Origin: Gammaproteobacteria bacterium
GTDB taxonomy: Bacteria; Pseudomonadota; Gammaproteobacteria; Burkholderiales; Rhodocyclaceae
Direction: 5' to 3'
DNA length: 64,000 bases
Assembly: GCA_029289235.1 (NCBI GenBank)
Contig: JARFTZ010000039.1
Location: forward strand, 1-64,000
Below the pieces are notes generated by a model that saw only the letters and a program-made list of their open reading frames with translations, did no database searches and was not told the origin of the DNA. The translations under genes and the position numbers were made by a program. The stretch's first letter is position 1. Each line of letters begins with the position of its first letter. Positions 7,226 to 15,634 of this stretch are shown here, one piece after another.

Positions 7226-10036
7226 TCAGCCTTGAATCGAAGGGGGCGTTGTGCTGCCGCGATCGTGCGCCAGCCATCGCGCATCGGGCTTCCAGCGGCG
7301 GGTCCACGCGGGAATTTCCTCCGCCGGCATCGGGCGGGCGATGCCGTAGCCTTGAGCCAGTTCGCATCCGAGAGAGAGCAGCTTCAGTCCGTGTTCTACA
7401 GTCTCGACGCCTTCGGCGATCACCTGGCGGTTGAAAGCCCTGGCGAAGCCGATGATGCCGGTGACGATGGCCAGGTCGTTCGCATCGTCGAGCATGCCGC
7501 CCACGAAACTGCGGTCGATTTTCAGCACGTCGGCGGGGAGGCCTCGGAGATAGGTGAGGGATGAATAGCCGGTGCCGAAATCATCCAGCGCGAAGCGGAT
7601 GCCAAGGTCGCGGCAGGCGCGCACGACTTCGGATGTCCGGGCGATATCGTCCAGCGCGCTGGTCTCCAGAATTTCGAGTTCCAGGTGCTCGGTCGGCATG
7701 TCCTGATGTCGCGCCAGCGCCTCCCTCAGGCGGTCCATGAAGTCTTCCTGCAGCAACTGACGCGCTCCGATATTGACGCTGACCGGGAGGTTCAGTCCTG
7801 CGTTGCTCCATGCCTCGACCTGCTTCAGCGCTGAGTTGATTACCCATTCCCCCACGTCCACGCAGATAGGGCGGTTCTCGACAAAGGGCAGGAAATCGCC
7901 TGGCAGCAGAAGCCCTCGCTCGGGATGTTGCCAACGGATGAGGGCTTCCGCGCCGACTACGGCGCCGGTCGCCATGTTGACCTTGGGTTGGTAGTGGAGC
8001 CTGAATTCGCCGCGGGCGAGTCCGGTGCGAATCTCCTCAGCATTCCGCGACAGACTGGCCGCTGCGACGTCCCCGGCGACGTCGAATACGGCATGGCGAT
8101 TCCTGCCCGCCTGCTTTGCCTGATACATCGCCTGGTCGGCATGGCGCATGAGTTGTTCGGCATCGACGTTGTCCTCCGGATAGAAGGTGAGGCCGATGCT
8201 GGCCGATACCTGCAGCGTGTGGCCGTCGATGAGGAACGGGCTGGACGCCGCACGGAGCAGTCGATCGAGTACCGGGAAGCAATCCCGTTCGTCCGCCAGG
8301 TCCATCAGAACGGCGACGAACTCGTCGCCACCGATGCGGGCAATCGTGTCACCGTCTCGCAACGCATTCTTCATCGCCCCGGAGATGGCAACCAGCAGTT
8401 TGTCGCCCAATTCGTGACCGTGGCGGTCATTGATCGATTTGAAACCGTCGAGATCTAGATAGATGACCGCCAGCGAAAGACCGCGACGGAGGCTCTGGGC
8501 CATGGCGTGGCGCATGCGGTCTGCAAGCAGCACACGGTTCGGCAGTTCGGTCAGCGAATCGAAGTGGGCGATGCGCTCAAGTCGCCGCTGGTAGTCCTTC
8601 ATCTCCGAAATATCGGAGAACAGGGCGACATAGTTCTGCGGCGTGCCCGCCGCATCGCCGACGGCAGTGACGTTGCACAGCGCGATGAAAGTTTCGCCAT
8701 TTTTCTTGCGGCTGACTATTTCGCCTTGCCAGTGGCCGCCTCGGGCGAGCGCGCGGCGCATGCGGGCGTAGAGTCGCTTGCCTCCCGGCAGCGGTCCGAA
8801 CATCCGCGGAGTTTGTCCGACGACCTCTTCACGGGCGAAGCCGGTAATGCGTGTGAATGCATCGTTGACTTCCGTGATCGTGCCGCTGGCGTTGGCGATC
8901 AGGATGCCTTCCGTAGCGTGCGAGAACACCTTGGCTGCACGTCGCAGGCGGTCTTCGCGTTCGAGCACGGCATTGGCCATGCGGCGCATATGCTGCGAGA
9001 GTGTTTCGATTTCGTCGATGCCCGAATGAGGGATCGACGCCCGGTAGTTGCCGTCTGCCACCGCTTCCAGGTGTGCCGCGAATAGCCCGATTCGCCGCAT
9101 CATGCGCTGGCTGGCGACCAGCGCGGCGAATACGGCGATCACCAGGGCCATGGCGCATCCCACCGCCAGCGCGACGAGGGTCGAGCGGACGATGGCAAAG
9201 GCCCTCTCGGCCGGCTGGGCGACCAGGGCGGTCCACCCGGTCGCAGGAATCGGCGTGATGCTCCCGAGGTAGTCGATGGACTCGATGGTGAAACGCTCGA
9301 TCCTCTGCGCGTCGGAGGGTCCGCTCAACGGTACCAGATGCTTGAGATTCTCCTGGTGCAGTGCGCGCGCCGCGTCCGGGTGGCCGACGACATTGCCGCG
9401 CCGGTCGACGATGATGGTCAGCAATTCGTCGGTGCCGCTCAACAGGCGGGCGAAATGCGAGACCTCGTTCAGGTTGAGTTCGCCGACGAGGACGCCATGG
9501 GTTGCGGGGGCGCCCGGCGTCCTGCCCGGAAATGTCAGCGGCAGGGCGAGGGCGACGACGATGTTTCCGCGCACGGAGAGGTACGTGCCCGACCACGCCT
9601 CGCTGCGCGTCTCGCGGGCCGCGCGCACAAAGCGCCGGCCGGAAAAATCGATGCCGATCTGGTCGTTGCGCAGGGCCCGGTGCGCGATCGGCAGCCCGGC
9701 TTCCACGACGCGGTCGTTGTCGTCGACGACGTACAGCGACTCGATGCCCTTCTCGGCCTGGGCGATGGCATCGACCATCAGGCGCAGCCGGTCCCCTTCC
9801 AGTGTCGGGCGGGAGGCAATGTCGTCGCAGAGGCTGCTCATCCGGGACGAGAAACTGGCGAGAAAGTCGTTGATCTGCGCCGCCGCGGCCTTGCCGAGCG
9901 TGCGGCTCTGGGTTTCGACCTTGGCGTTGAGTCGCGGAACCAGCGCGCCGAGGACGACGAGGGTCACCAAGAGGATCGCCACGGCGACCAGCGTCGCCAG
10001 ACCCAGCGAGAGCCAGAAACGCAGGGAGCGGCGCAT
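7226..10036 (-). CDS. Membrane dCACHE-HAMP-PAS-GGDEF-EAL cyclic-di-GMP enzyme
   Basis: Sensor enzyme of 936 residues that can make or break cyclic di-GMP. The order is: membrane segment at about 8-32, periplasmic double-CACHE-like sensor at about 40-280, second membrane segment at about 283-308, HAMP at about 310-360, PAS at about 365-480, GGDEF at about 485-650 and EAL at about 665-915. The GGDEF site is intact (569-573) with an RxxD inhibitory site (RDGD, 560-563). The EAL site is intact (EAL at 697-699, then DDFGTGYSS and AEGVE). Both activities are therefore possible. It starts 13 bases after a lipoprotein binding protein, suggesting joint signalling. Confidence 0.93.
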   Translation of the reverse strand: MRRSLRFWLSLGLATLVAVAILLVTLVVLGALVPRLNAKVETQSRTLGKAAAAQINDFLASFSSRMSSLCDDIASRPTLEGDRLRLMVDAIAQAEKGIESLYVVDDNDRVVEAGLPIAHRALRNDQIGIDFSGRRFVRAARETRSEAWSGTYLSVRGNIVVALALPLTFPGRTPGAPATHGVLVGELNLNEVSHFARLLSGTDELLTIIVDRRGNVVGHPDAARALHQENLKHLVPLSGPSDAQRIERFTIESIDYLGSITPIPATGWTALVAQPAERAFAIVRSTLVALAVGCAMALVIAVFAALVASQRMMRRIGLFAAHLEAVADGNYRASIPHSGIDEIETLSQHMRRMANAVLEREDRLRRAAKVFSHATEGILIANASGTITEVNDAFTRITGFAREEVVGQTPRMFGPLPGGKRLYARMRRALARGGHWQGEIVSRKKNGETFIALCNVTAVGDAAGTPQNYVALFSDISEMKDYQRRLERIAHFDSLTELPNRVLLADRMRHAMAQSLRRGLSLAVIYLDLDGFKSINDRHGHELGDKLLVAISGAMKNALRDGDTIARIGGDEFVAVLMDLADERDCFPVLDRLLRAASSPFLIDGHTLQVSASIGLTFYPEDNVDAEQLMRHADQAMYQAKQAGRNRHAVFDVAGDVAAASLSRNAEEIRTGLARGEFRLHYQPKVNMATGAVVGAEALIRWQHPERGLLLPGDFLPFVENRPICVDVGEWVINSALKQVEAWSNAGLNLPVSVNIGARQLLQEDFMDRLREALARHQDMPTEHLELEILETSALDDIARTSEVVRACRDLGIRFALDDFGTGYSSLTYLRGLPADVLKIDRSFVGGMLDDANDLAIVTGIIGFARAFNRQVIAEGVETVEHGLKLLSLGCELAQGYGIARPMPAEEIPAWTRRWKPDARWLAHDRGSTTPPSIQG

Positions 10037-10049
10037 CTTTCCCGCTCCC

Positions 10050-11165
10050 TCAGTCCAGGCGAACGAATGCGCCGTCGCGAATCACGGTCATGAATGTCTC
10101 CCGCGTTGCGTCGCCCGTCGCGTCGAAGCAGATCTCCGATTGGGCTCCGGGAAACGCGCCGCGTTCGAGGATGGCCTGCTTCAAGGTTTGTCCGTCCTTC
10201 ATCACCGCCAGCGCGTCGAGCACGACATTGGCGGCATCGAATCCGGTGATGCCGGCGAATCCCGGCTCCAGTTCGAATCGATCTACATAGGCATTGCGAA
10301 AGGCCACGTAAGCCGGATGCCGGCTGTTGCGGTCGAGAAACTGGGCGATGGCCATGCCCTCCACGGCCTTGCCGCCCAACTCCGTCAGGCGCTCGGTCGC
10401 GGCCCATTCCGCCGCGGTGATGTGGATGAGCGGATCGCGCTTGCGCAGTTGCTGGGCGAGCATGGCCGCGTCAACCGAATTGGCGATGACCAGCACGGCG
10501 TCGGGGCGCTCCTCGAGGAGGCGCTCGGCGAGGCGGGTGAAATCGGTTTCGTCGCCGGAGACGTAGGGCTCGCTCCTGATCAGCGTGCCGCCAAGGGCGA
10601 CAAAGGTGGCCTGGTAGTCGGCCAGCCAGCTCTCGGAATAGGCGCGGTTGCGCAGATCGTAAACCGCTGCGATGCGCCGATAGCCCTGGCGGCTGAAATG
10701 ATGATTGGCGTTCTTGCGGGCGTAATCGGTGGTCGGTGCGATGACACGCAGAAAATGGTCATCCAGTTTCGACAGCGCTGGCGTCGTCACCGTCGGACTG
10801 ACCATCACCATCCGGGCTGCATTGATCAGCGGCACGCTGTCGATGGCGATCTGGCTGGTCATCGGGCCGATGATTGCGTCGACCTTGCGCGCGATCAGCC
10901 GCGAAACCGCCTGCTTGGCAACGTCGGAATCCTGCTTGTCGTCCTCGACGACAAGCTCGATCTTCCGGCCGTTGATACCGCCCGCCGCGTTGCGCATCTC
11001 GATTGCCAGCGCGGCGCCGTTGCGGCCGCCGATCCCGAGGTCGGCATAGCGGCCGGAAATGCCGCCGAGGAACCCGATGCGATACGGCTCCGGTGGGGCG
11101 CATCCGCCAAGGATGCTGGCTGAAACAAGCAGAATGAGCAGGCGCATCAAGCTCAAGCCGGCCAT
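10050..11165 (-). CDS. Periplasmic binding lipoprotein, type I (branched-chain amino acid-like)
   Basis: Protein of 371 residues with a lipoprotein signal (LILLVSASILGGC), so it should be anchored by lipid in the periplasm. The rest matches the LivJ/K-type ligand-binding fold: YRIGFLGGISG near the start, VDAIIGPMTS and GITGFDAANVVLDAL. I chose ATG 11165 because GGGAGGAG stands at a good distance upstream; an ATG at 11147 is also possible. No ABC permease or ATPase is adjacent. Instead the next gene is a GGDEF/EAL protein 13 bases away, so it may be a ligand sensor rather than a transport protein. Confidence 0.85.
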   Translation of the reverse strand: MAGLSLMRLLILLVSASILGGCAPPEPYRIGFLGGISGRYADLGIGGRNGAALAIEMRNAAGGINGRKIELVVEDDKQDSDVAKQAVSRLIARKVDAIIGPMTSQIAIDSVPLINAARMVMVSPTVTTPALSKLDDHFLRVIAPTTDYARKNANHHFSRQGYRRIAAVYDLRNRAYSESWLADYQATFVALGGTLIRSEPYVSGDETDFTRLAERLLEERPDAVLVIANSVDAAMLAQQLRKRDPLIHITAAEWAATERLTELGGKAVEGMAIAQFLDRNSRHPAYVAFRNAYVDRFELEPGFAGITGFDAANVVLDALAVMKDGQTLKQAILERGAFPGAQSEICFDATGDATRETFMTVIRDGAFVRLD

Positions 11166-11276
11166 GGCAGTGATCTCCTCCCTGGTTATTATGTCGACCG
11201 ACAGGTACGGCTTTATGCTACCAGTTTTCGGTGTCCAAGCTTTCTGTGCCGACTTGCCTCTTTCCCCCGCCAAACC

Positions 11277-11783
11277 ATGAATCGTTGCGACATTCCCGCT
11301 ATCCTCGCCGGTTATCCCGCCGGACTCGTCGAGCCCGTTCTGCATCTGCTCGCCGAGGGCAGGCTGGGCGACGCGCTGCAGCGCAGGTATCCACTGCGTC
11401 ATGCCGTGCGCTCGGATCGCGCGCTTTATGACTACGTACACGCGATCAAGAACGAATGCCTGCGCAATACGCCACCGCTGAGCAAGGTGGTCTATGACAA
11501 TTCGCTGAAGCTCCTCCGCCAGGCGCTGGGAACGCACACGCGCGTTTCGCGGGTGCAGGGCGGAAGACTGAAGGCGAAAAACGAGATTCGCATCGCCACA
11601 GTTTTCCGCGAGGCGCCGGAAGCGTTCCTGCGCATGATCGTCGTGCATGAGCTTGCCCACCTCCGGGAACGCGAGCACGACAAGGAGTTTTACCAGCTCT
11701 GCCGCTACATGGAACCCGCATATCACCAGCTCGAGTTCGATCTGCGTGTCTGGTTGTTGTGGCGGGACGCCGCTGCGATGTGA
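11277..11783 (+). CDS. YgjP-like (DUF45/WLM-type) zinc metalloprotease
   Basis: Protein of 168 residues with the zinc site HELAH at 124-128 and a third likely ligand, His134, in the REREHDKEF stretch. This spacing is that of the YgjP/DUF45 group of small cytosolic metallopeptidase-like proteins. It has no signal peptide. It is transcribed away from the binding-protein gene, with 111 bases between them that must hold both promoters. The substrate is unknown. Confidence 0.8.
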   Translation: MNRCDIPAILAGYPAGLVEPVLHLLAEGRLGDALQRRYPLRHAVRSDRALYDYVHAIKNECLRNTPPLSKVVYDNSLKLLRQALGTHTRVSRVQGGRLKAKNEIRIATVFREAPEAFLRMIVVHELAHLREREHDKEFYQLCRYMEPAYHQLEFDLRVWLLWRDAAAM

Positions 11784-11885
11784 GCGTCCGGGCGCGAACA
11801 GGTTGATATTCCATCCGGATCTCGGCACGATGCGCCTCTCGCCGGATCGTTCCCCCTTTCCCGTTGCTCCCAGGATTTCCCCGAT

Positions 11886-12386
11886 ATGCTTGCTCTACGC
11901 GTTTCGTTGTGGCTGTTCGCCGCTTTGTTTCCGCCCGCCGTCGCTGCGTCGGACGAGAAGGTCGAAATCCGGGAATTCACGACGGATGGATGCAGCCGCT
12001 TCCCCGACCATTCGCTCATCTCGAACGATGACTGGTGCCATTGCTGCGTTGCCCACGACCTCGCCTACTGGCGCGGAGGCACCGCGGCAGAGCGTCGCGC
12101 AGCCGACGAAAAGCTGCGCGACTGCGTCGAAAAAACCACCCGCAATCGCGCCCTGGCCGACGTAATGTTCGCTGGCGTGCGCGCGGGTGGCGGCCCGTAC
12201 TTCTTCACGAGCTATCGCTGGGGCTACGGCTGGAAGTACGGACGCAACTACCGGCCGCTGTCACCTGCGGAGCGGGCTGTGGCCGACATGATGCAGGCCG
12301 GGTACCTGGCGACGAACCCGGGGTTGTCGTGTTCGCCTGGTCAGCCTGAGGTGGGCGAGGAGGCAGCGCGGGCTGTCGCGGAATAG
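11886..12386 (+). CDS. Secreted protein with a phospholipase-A2-like Cys-Cys-x-x-His-Asp motif
   Basis: Protein of 166 residues with a clear signal peptide ending near AVAASD (residue 21). The segment CHCCVAHDLAYW (51-62) resembles the catalytic CCxxHDxCY motif of phospholipase A2, with His57 and Asp58 as candidate catalytic dyad; a later LRDC could supply the second-helix cysteine. The remainder includes an aromatic stretch (SYRWGYGWKYGRNYRP). Assignment to PLA2 rests only on this motif, and the calcium loop is not obvious. Its 3' end overlaps the convergent nasA by 46 bases. Confidence 0.6.
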   Translation: MLALRVSLWLFAALFPPAVAASDEKVEIREFTTDGCSRFPDHSLISNDDWCHCCVAHDLAYWRGGTAAERRAADEKLRDCVEKTTRNRALADVMFAGVRAGGGPYFFTSYRWGYGWKYGRNYRPLSPAERAVADMMQAGYLATNPGLSCSPGQPEVGEEAARAVAE

Positions 12387-15193
12387 GGCGTCGCGCCGCT
12401 TGCCGCGATCAGCCTCCGGACCTCCGTCAGGCACGATCCGCACGACGTGCCGCATTTGAGCTTTTCCTGGATCTCGGGCAGCGCCTTGCCCTGGCGGACT
12501 TCCGCCTCGATCGCGGCGGCGCTCACGTCGAAGCAGTTGCAGACGACCCGGCGCGGCGTGGCGGTTGCGGTTGGCGGTGTGGCGCGGGGAGCGAAGATCC
12601 AGCGGCGCAGTTCGTCGATGGCGATGCCGTCGCGCAGCGCCGCGCGCAGCCAGCCGATACCCGCGTCTTCCCCGGCGAGCAGGATGCCGGTCAGGCGGCC
12701 ATTCTCGACGATGGCGCGCTTGGTGATGTGGCGGGCGCTGTCGCGGTAGTTGAGGCTGGCGGATTCGGAAAGCGCCAGCGCGACGGCGATGCGCTCGATG
12801 CGTTCGTCGTCCAGCGGTTCCCTGGTGGCGACGCGCAGGGCAACGAACGGGCGGTCGCGGCCGTCGAGCGTCAGCGCGGCGTAGGCTCCGGTCTCCAATC
12901 CGGCCAGCAGAGGTTCGAGGGCGGCCCGCCAGCGCTGCACCTGTTCGTCGGCGCCGAGTCCGCCGCCCGGCGAGCGCAAAATGGCGAGCCGCCACGGCAA
13001 ATCGGCCGGCTCGATGCGCACGGCGGCGTGCTTGAGTTCCGGCTGTTTCGACACGGGGTCGAAGGCGGGGAGCGTCAGCGCGTTGACGCCATCGTGGGCG
13101 AGCGTGCGCCGCCCCCAGTGCATGGCGACAAAGGCTTGCCCGGGGCGTACGTCGTCGCTGGCGGCAAGCGGGAGAACGATTTCGCCGCGCCGGCTGCGAA
13201 GGTTCATCAGCGTGCCTTCGCGCCAGCCGCGCCGCGCCATGTCGGCCGGATGCAGGCGGACAGCGGGCTCCGGTTCGTGCGCATAGAGGCGCGGGACGCG
13301 CCCGGTGCGGCTCATGCCGTGCCACTGGTCGCGCAGGCGACCGGTGACGAGACGGAAGGGATGGCGGGCGTCGGGCGACTCGGCGGTCAGGCCCGTGGCG
13401 ACGGGGATGAAGCGTGCCTTGCCGTCGTCGAAGGCGAAGCGGTGGTCGATGAACAGGCGCGCCTCGCCGGTTTTTGCGCCGGCCGGGAACGGCCACTGTT
13501 GGGGGCCGAGGCGGTCGAGCGCGGCGTGCGACAGGCCGCCGATGTCGAGGTCGCGGCCGAGGGTGGTGGCGACGTGCTCGGCGTAGACCTCGGCGGGGGT
13601 GGTGAAGGGGAAGAGGGTTTCGGCCGTCATTCCGGTGGAGGCTGGAATTGAGGCTTCCGGGGCTTTTCCTGGATCCCGGCTTTCGCCGGGATGACGGGGT
13701 TCTGTTAGGCGTGCGCTCAGGGCGAGCGCGAAATCCCGCGCGATACGCCAGTCGGCGCGGGCTTCGCCGGGAGGCGGGACGGCGGCGCGGACGCGGCTGA
13801 TGCGGCGTTCGGAGTTGGTCACCGTGCCGTCCTTCTCGCCCCAGGTGGCGGCGGGCAGCAGGAGGTCGGCGAAGGCGGCGGTTTCGGTGTCGGCCCAGGC
13901 GTCCTGGACGACTACGAATTCGGCGGTCTGCAGCGCTTCGCGCACACGGGCGAGGTCGGGCAAGGATTGGGCCGGGTTGGTGCAGGCGATCCAGATTGCT
14001 TTGATGCTGCCGTCGCGTACGGCGTCGAACATTTCGACGGCGGTCTTGCCGGGCCGTTCGGGCAGCGCGGGGATGCCCCACAGCGCGGCGAGTTCGGCGC
14101 GGTCGGCGGCGTCGAGGAGGTTGCGGTGGCCGGGGAGCAGGTTGGCCATCGCGCCGGCCTCGCGCCCGCCCATTGCGTTGGGCTGGCCGGTCAGCGAGAA
14201 GGGGCCCATGCCGGGCTTGCCGATGGTGCCGGTGGCGAGGTGAAGGTGGATCAGCGCGGCGCCGTTGGCCGTGCCGTGGGTCGACTGGTTGAGTCCCTGG
14301 CACCAGAACGAGAGCGGCGCTTTGGCCTGGCCGAACCAGCGCGCGGCGGTGACGATGTCGTCGGCCTTCACCCCGCAGACGGGGGCGACGGTGCCCGGCG
14401 TCAACTCGGCGAGTTGCTTGCGCAGGTCGGCGAAGCCGGTGGTGTGTTCGGCGATGAAGTTGTCATCGATCATGCCTTCCCACAGCAGCACGTGCAGCAT
14501 CGCCGAGTAGAGCAGCACGTCGCTGCCCGGCGTGATCGCCAGGTGCAGGTCGGCGTCCGCCGCGGTGTCGGTGCGGCGCGGGTCGACGACGATCAGCTTG
14601 AGGTCTGGATTGGCCGCGCGCGCGGCTTCGATGCGGCGGTAGACGATCGGGTGGGCGAAGGCCGGGTTGGCACCGGCGATCAGGATCAGGTCGGCGAGGT
14701 CGATGTCTTCGTAGCTGCACGGCACGGCATCGGAGCCGAGTGTGGCCTTGTAGGCGGCCACCGCCGAGGACATGCACAGGCGCGAGTTGGAGTCGATGTT
14801 GTTCGTGCCGACCAGCGCGCGCGCCAGCTTGTTGAAGACGTAGTAGTCCTCGGTCAACAACTGGCCGGAGATGTAGAAGCCGACGGCGTCCGGGCCGTGC
14901 TCGTGGATGATCGCGGCGAAACGTTCGGCGGCGGTGGCGAGGGCGTGATCCCAGGTGGCGGGTTTTCTCGGTGCGTCCCGTGATTCACGCAGCATCGGCA
15001 CGGTGGCGCGCCCCGTTTGGACGGCGGCGAGGTGCAGCGTGTTGCCCTTGGTGCACAGCTTGCCGAAGTTGGCCGGGTGCTCCGGGTCGCCTTCGACGCC
15101 GACAATGCGATTGCCGGCCGAATGGATGATCACGCCGCAGCCGGTGCCGCAGTAGCAACAGGTGCTGCGGGTGTGCCGCAGGCCGGGGTTCAT
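12341..15193 (-). CDS. nasA: Assimilatory nitrate reductase catalytic subunit NasA
   Basis: Cytoplasmic Mo-bis-MGD enzyme reducing nitrate to nitrite, 950 residues. The N-terminal [4Fe-4S] motif CCYCGTGCG (C12, C15, C19) and a fourth Cys in GKLCTKGN are present. The C-terminus carries a fused BFD-like [2Fe-2S] domain (VCNCFDVS ... CGTSCGSC), as in several proteobacterial NasA proteins. Residues around 500-524 are encoded by a palindromic repeat inserted in frame (13623-13697). The start ATG 15193 overlaps the nirD stop (TGATG); upstream in-frame ATGs lie within nirD. It is the last gene of the nas operon. Confidence 0.95.
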   Translation of the reverse strand: MNPGLRHTRSTCCYCGTGCGVIIHSAGNRIVGVEGDPEHPANFGKLCTKGNTLHLAAVQTGRATVPMLRESRDAPRKPATWDHALATAAERFAAIIHEHGPDAVGFYISGQLLTEDYYVFNKLARALVGTNNIDSNSRLCMSSAVAAYKATLGSDAVPCSYEDIDLADLILIAGANPAFAHPIVYRRIEAARAANPDLKLIVVDPRRTDTAADADLHLAITPGSDVLLYSAMLHVLLWEGMIDDNFIAEHTTGFADLRKQLAELTPGTVAPVCGVKADDIVTAARWFGQAKAPLSFWCQGLNQSTHGTANGAALIHLHLATGTIGKPGMGPFSLTGQPNAMGGREAGAMANLLPGHRNLLDAADRAELAALWGIPALPERPGKTAVEMFDAVRDGSIKAIWIACTNPAQSLPDLARVREALQTAEFVVVQDAWADTETAAFADLLLPAATWGEKDGTVTNSERRISRVRAAVPPPGEARADWRIARDFALALSARLTEPRHPGESRDPGKAPEASIPASTGMTAETLFPFTTPAEVYAEHVATTLGRDLDIGGLSHAALDRLGPQQWPFPAGAKTGEARLFIDHRFAFDDGKARFIPVATGLTAESPDARHPFRLVTGRLRDQWHGMSRTGRVPRLYAHEPEPAVRLHPADMARRGWREGTLMNLRSRRGEIVLPLAASDDVRPGQAFVAMHWGRRTLAHDGVNALTLPAFDPVSKQPELKHAAVRIEPADLPWRLAILRSPGGGLGADEQVQRWRAALEPLLAGLETGAYAALTLDGRDRPFVALRVATREPLDDERIERIAVALALSESASLNYRDSARHITKRAIVENGRLTGILLAGEDAGIGWLRAALRDGIAIDELRRWIFAPRATPPTATATPRRVVCNCFDVSAAAIEAEVRQGKALPEIQEKLKCGTSCGSCLTEVRRLIAASGATPYSATARAASSPTSG
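13623..13697 (-). repeat. Palindromic dispersed repeat inside nasA (in frame)
   Basis: A 75-base copy of the GTCATTCCGGC-type element. One arm, 13669-13697, is perfect; the other, 13623-13651, is degenerate. Its length is exactly 25 codons, so the reading frame of nasA is kept. The translated text starts RHPGESRDPG, a hallmark of such repeats when they fall in coding sequence. It sits between two domains of the enzyme rather than in a catalytic motif. Confidence 0.88.
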
Positions 15194-15501
15194 CAGAGAG
15201 CGATCCATACGTCGTCCCCGACGCGTTTGACCGAGAACGGCGGCGTGCAGCCGACGTCGGGTGCGATCGCCTCGCCGCTCTGGAGATCGATCTTCCAGCC
15301 ATGCAGCGGGCACGTTACGATTTTTCCCGAGACGATCCCCTGCGACAATGGCCCGCCCTTGTGCGGGCACTTGTCGTGTACCGCGAAGACTTCATCGTCA
15401 GCCAGACGGAAGATGGCGATGTCGCCGTGTGCCGATTCGATGACGCGGCTGCCGAGGCGCGGGATTTCGTCGAGGGGGCAGAGTTTTTTCCAGTCGCTCA
15501 T
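15193..15501 (-). CDS. nirD: Nitrite reductase small subunit NirD (Rieske type)
   Basis: Small subunit of NADH-dependent assimilatory nitrite reductase, 102 residues. It has the Rieske fold with CPHKGG and CPLHGW; in NirD proteins these sites may or may not bind a [2Fe-2S] cluster, but all four ligands (two Cys, two His) are present here. It stands between nirB and nasA, with a TGATG overlap to nasA. A palindromic repeat occupies the gap to nirB. Confidence 0.95.
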   Translation of the reverse strand: MSDWKKLCPLDEIPRLGSRVIESAHGDIAIFRLADDEVFAVHDKCPHKGGPLSQGIVSGKIVTCPLHGWKIDLQSGEAIAPDVGCTPPFSVKRVGDDVWIAL

Positions 15502-15531
15502 GGCGTGTCCTTGGCAAAGGTGGATGAAAAT

Positions 15532-15621
15532 CCGTCATTCCGGCGAAAGCCGGAATCCAGAAGCGGCGTATCCCGGGACATCGACGGCTGTACTGGGTAC
15601 CGGCTTTCGCCGGTACGACGG
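15532..15621. repeat. Palindromic dispersed repeat between nirB and nirD
   Basis: Two inverted arms, 15532-15560 and 15593-15621, belong to the GTCATTCCGGC...GCCGGAATCCAG family, and each arm is itself a palindrome. The element fills most of the 133-base gap between the nirB stop and the nirD start. Confidence 0.88.
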
Positions 15622-15634
15622 GGTAAGCGAACGC

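Noticed and set aside
12261-14303. A 680-codon frame in another minus-strand phase within nasA
   Set aside because: Arg/Pro-rich shadow of nasA in a different frame, with no domain and no ribosome site.
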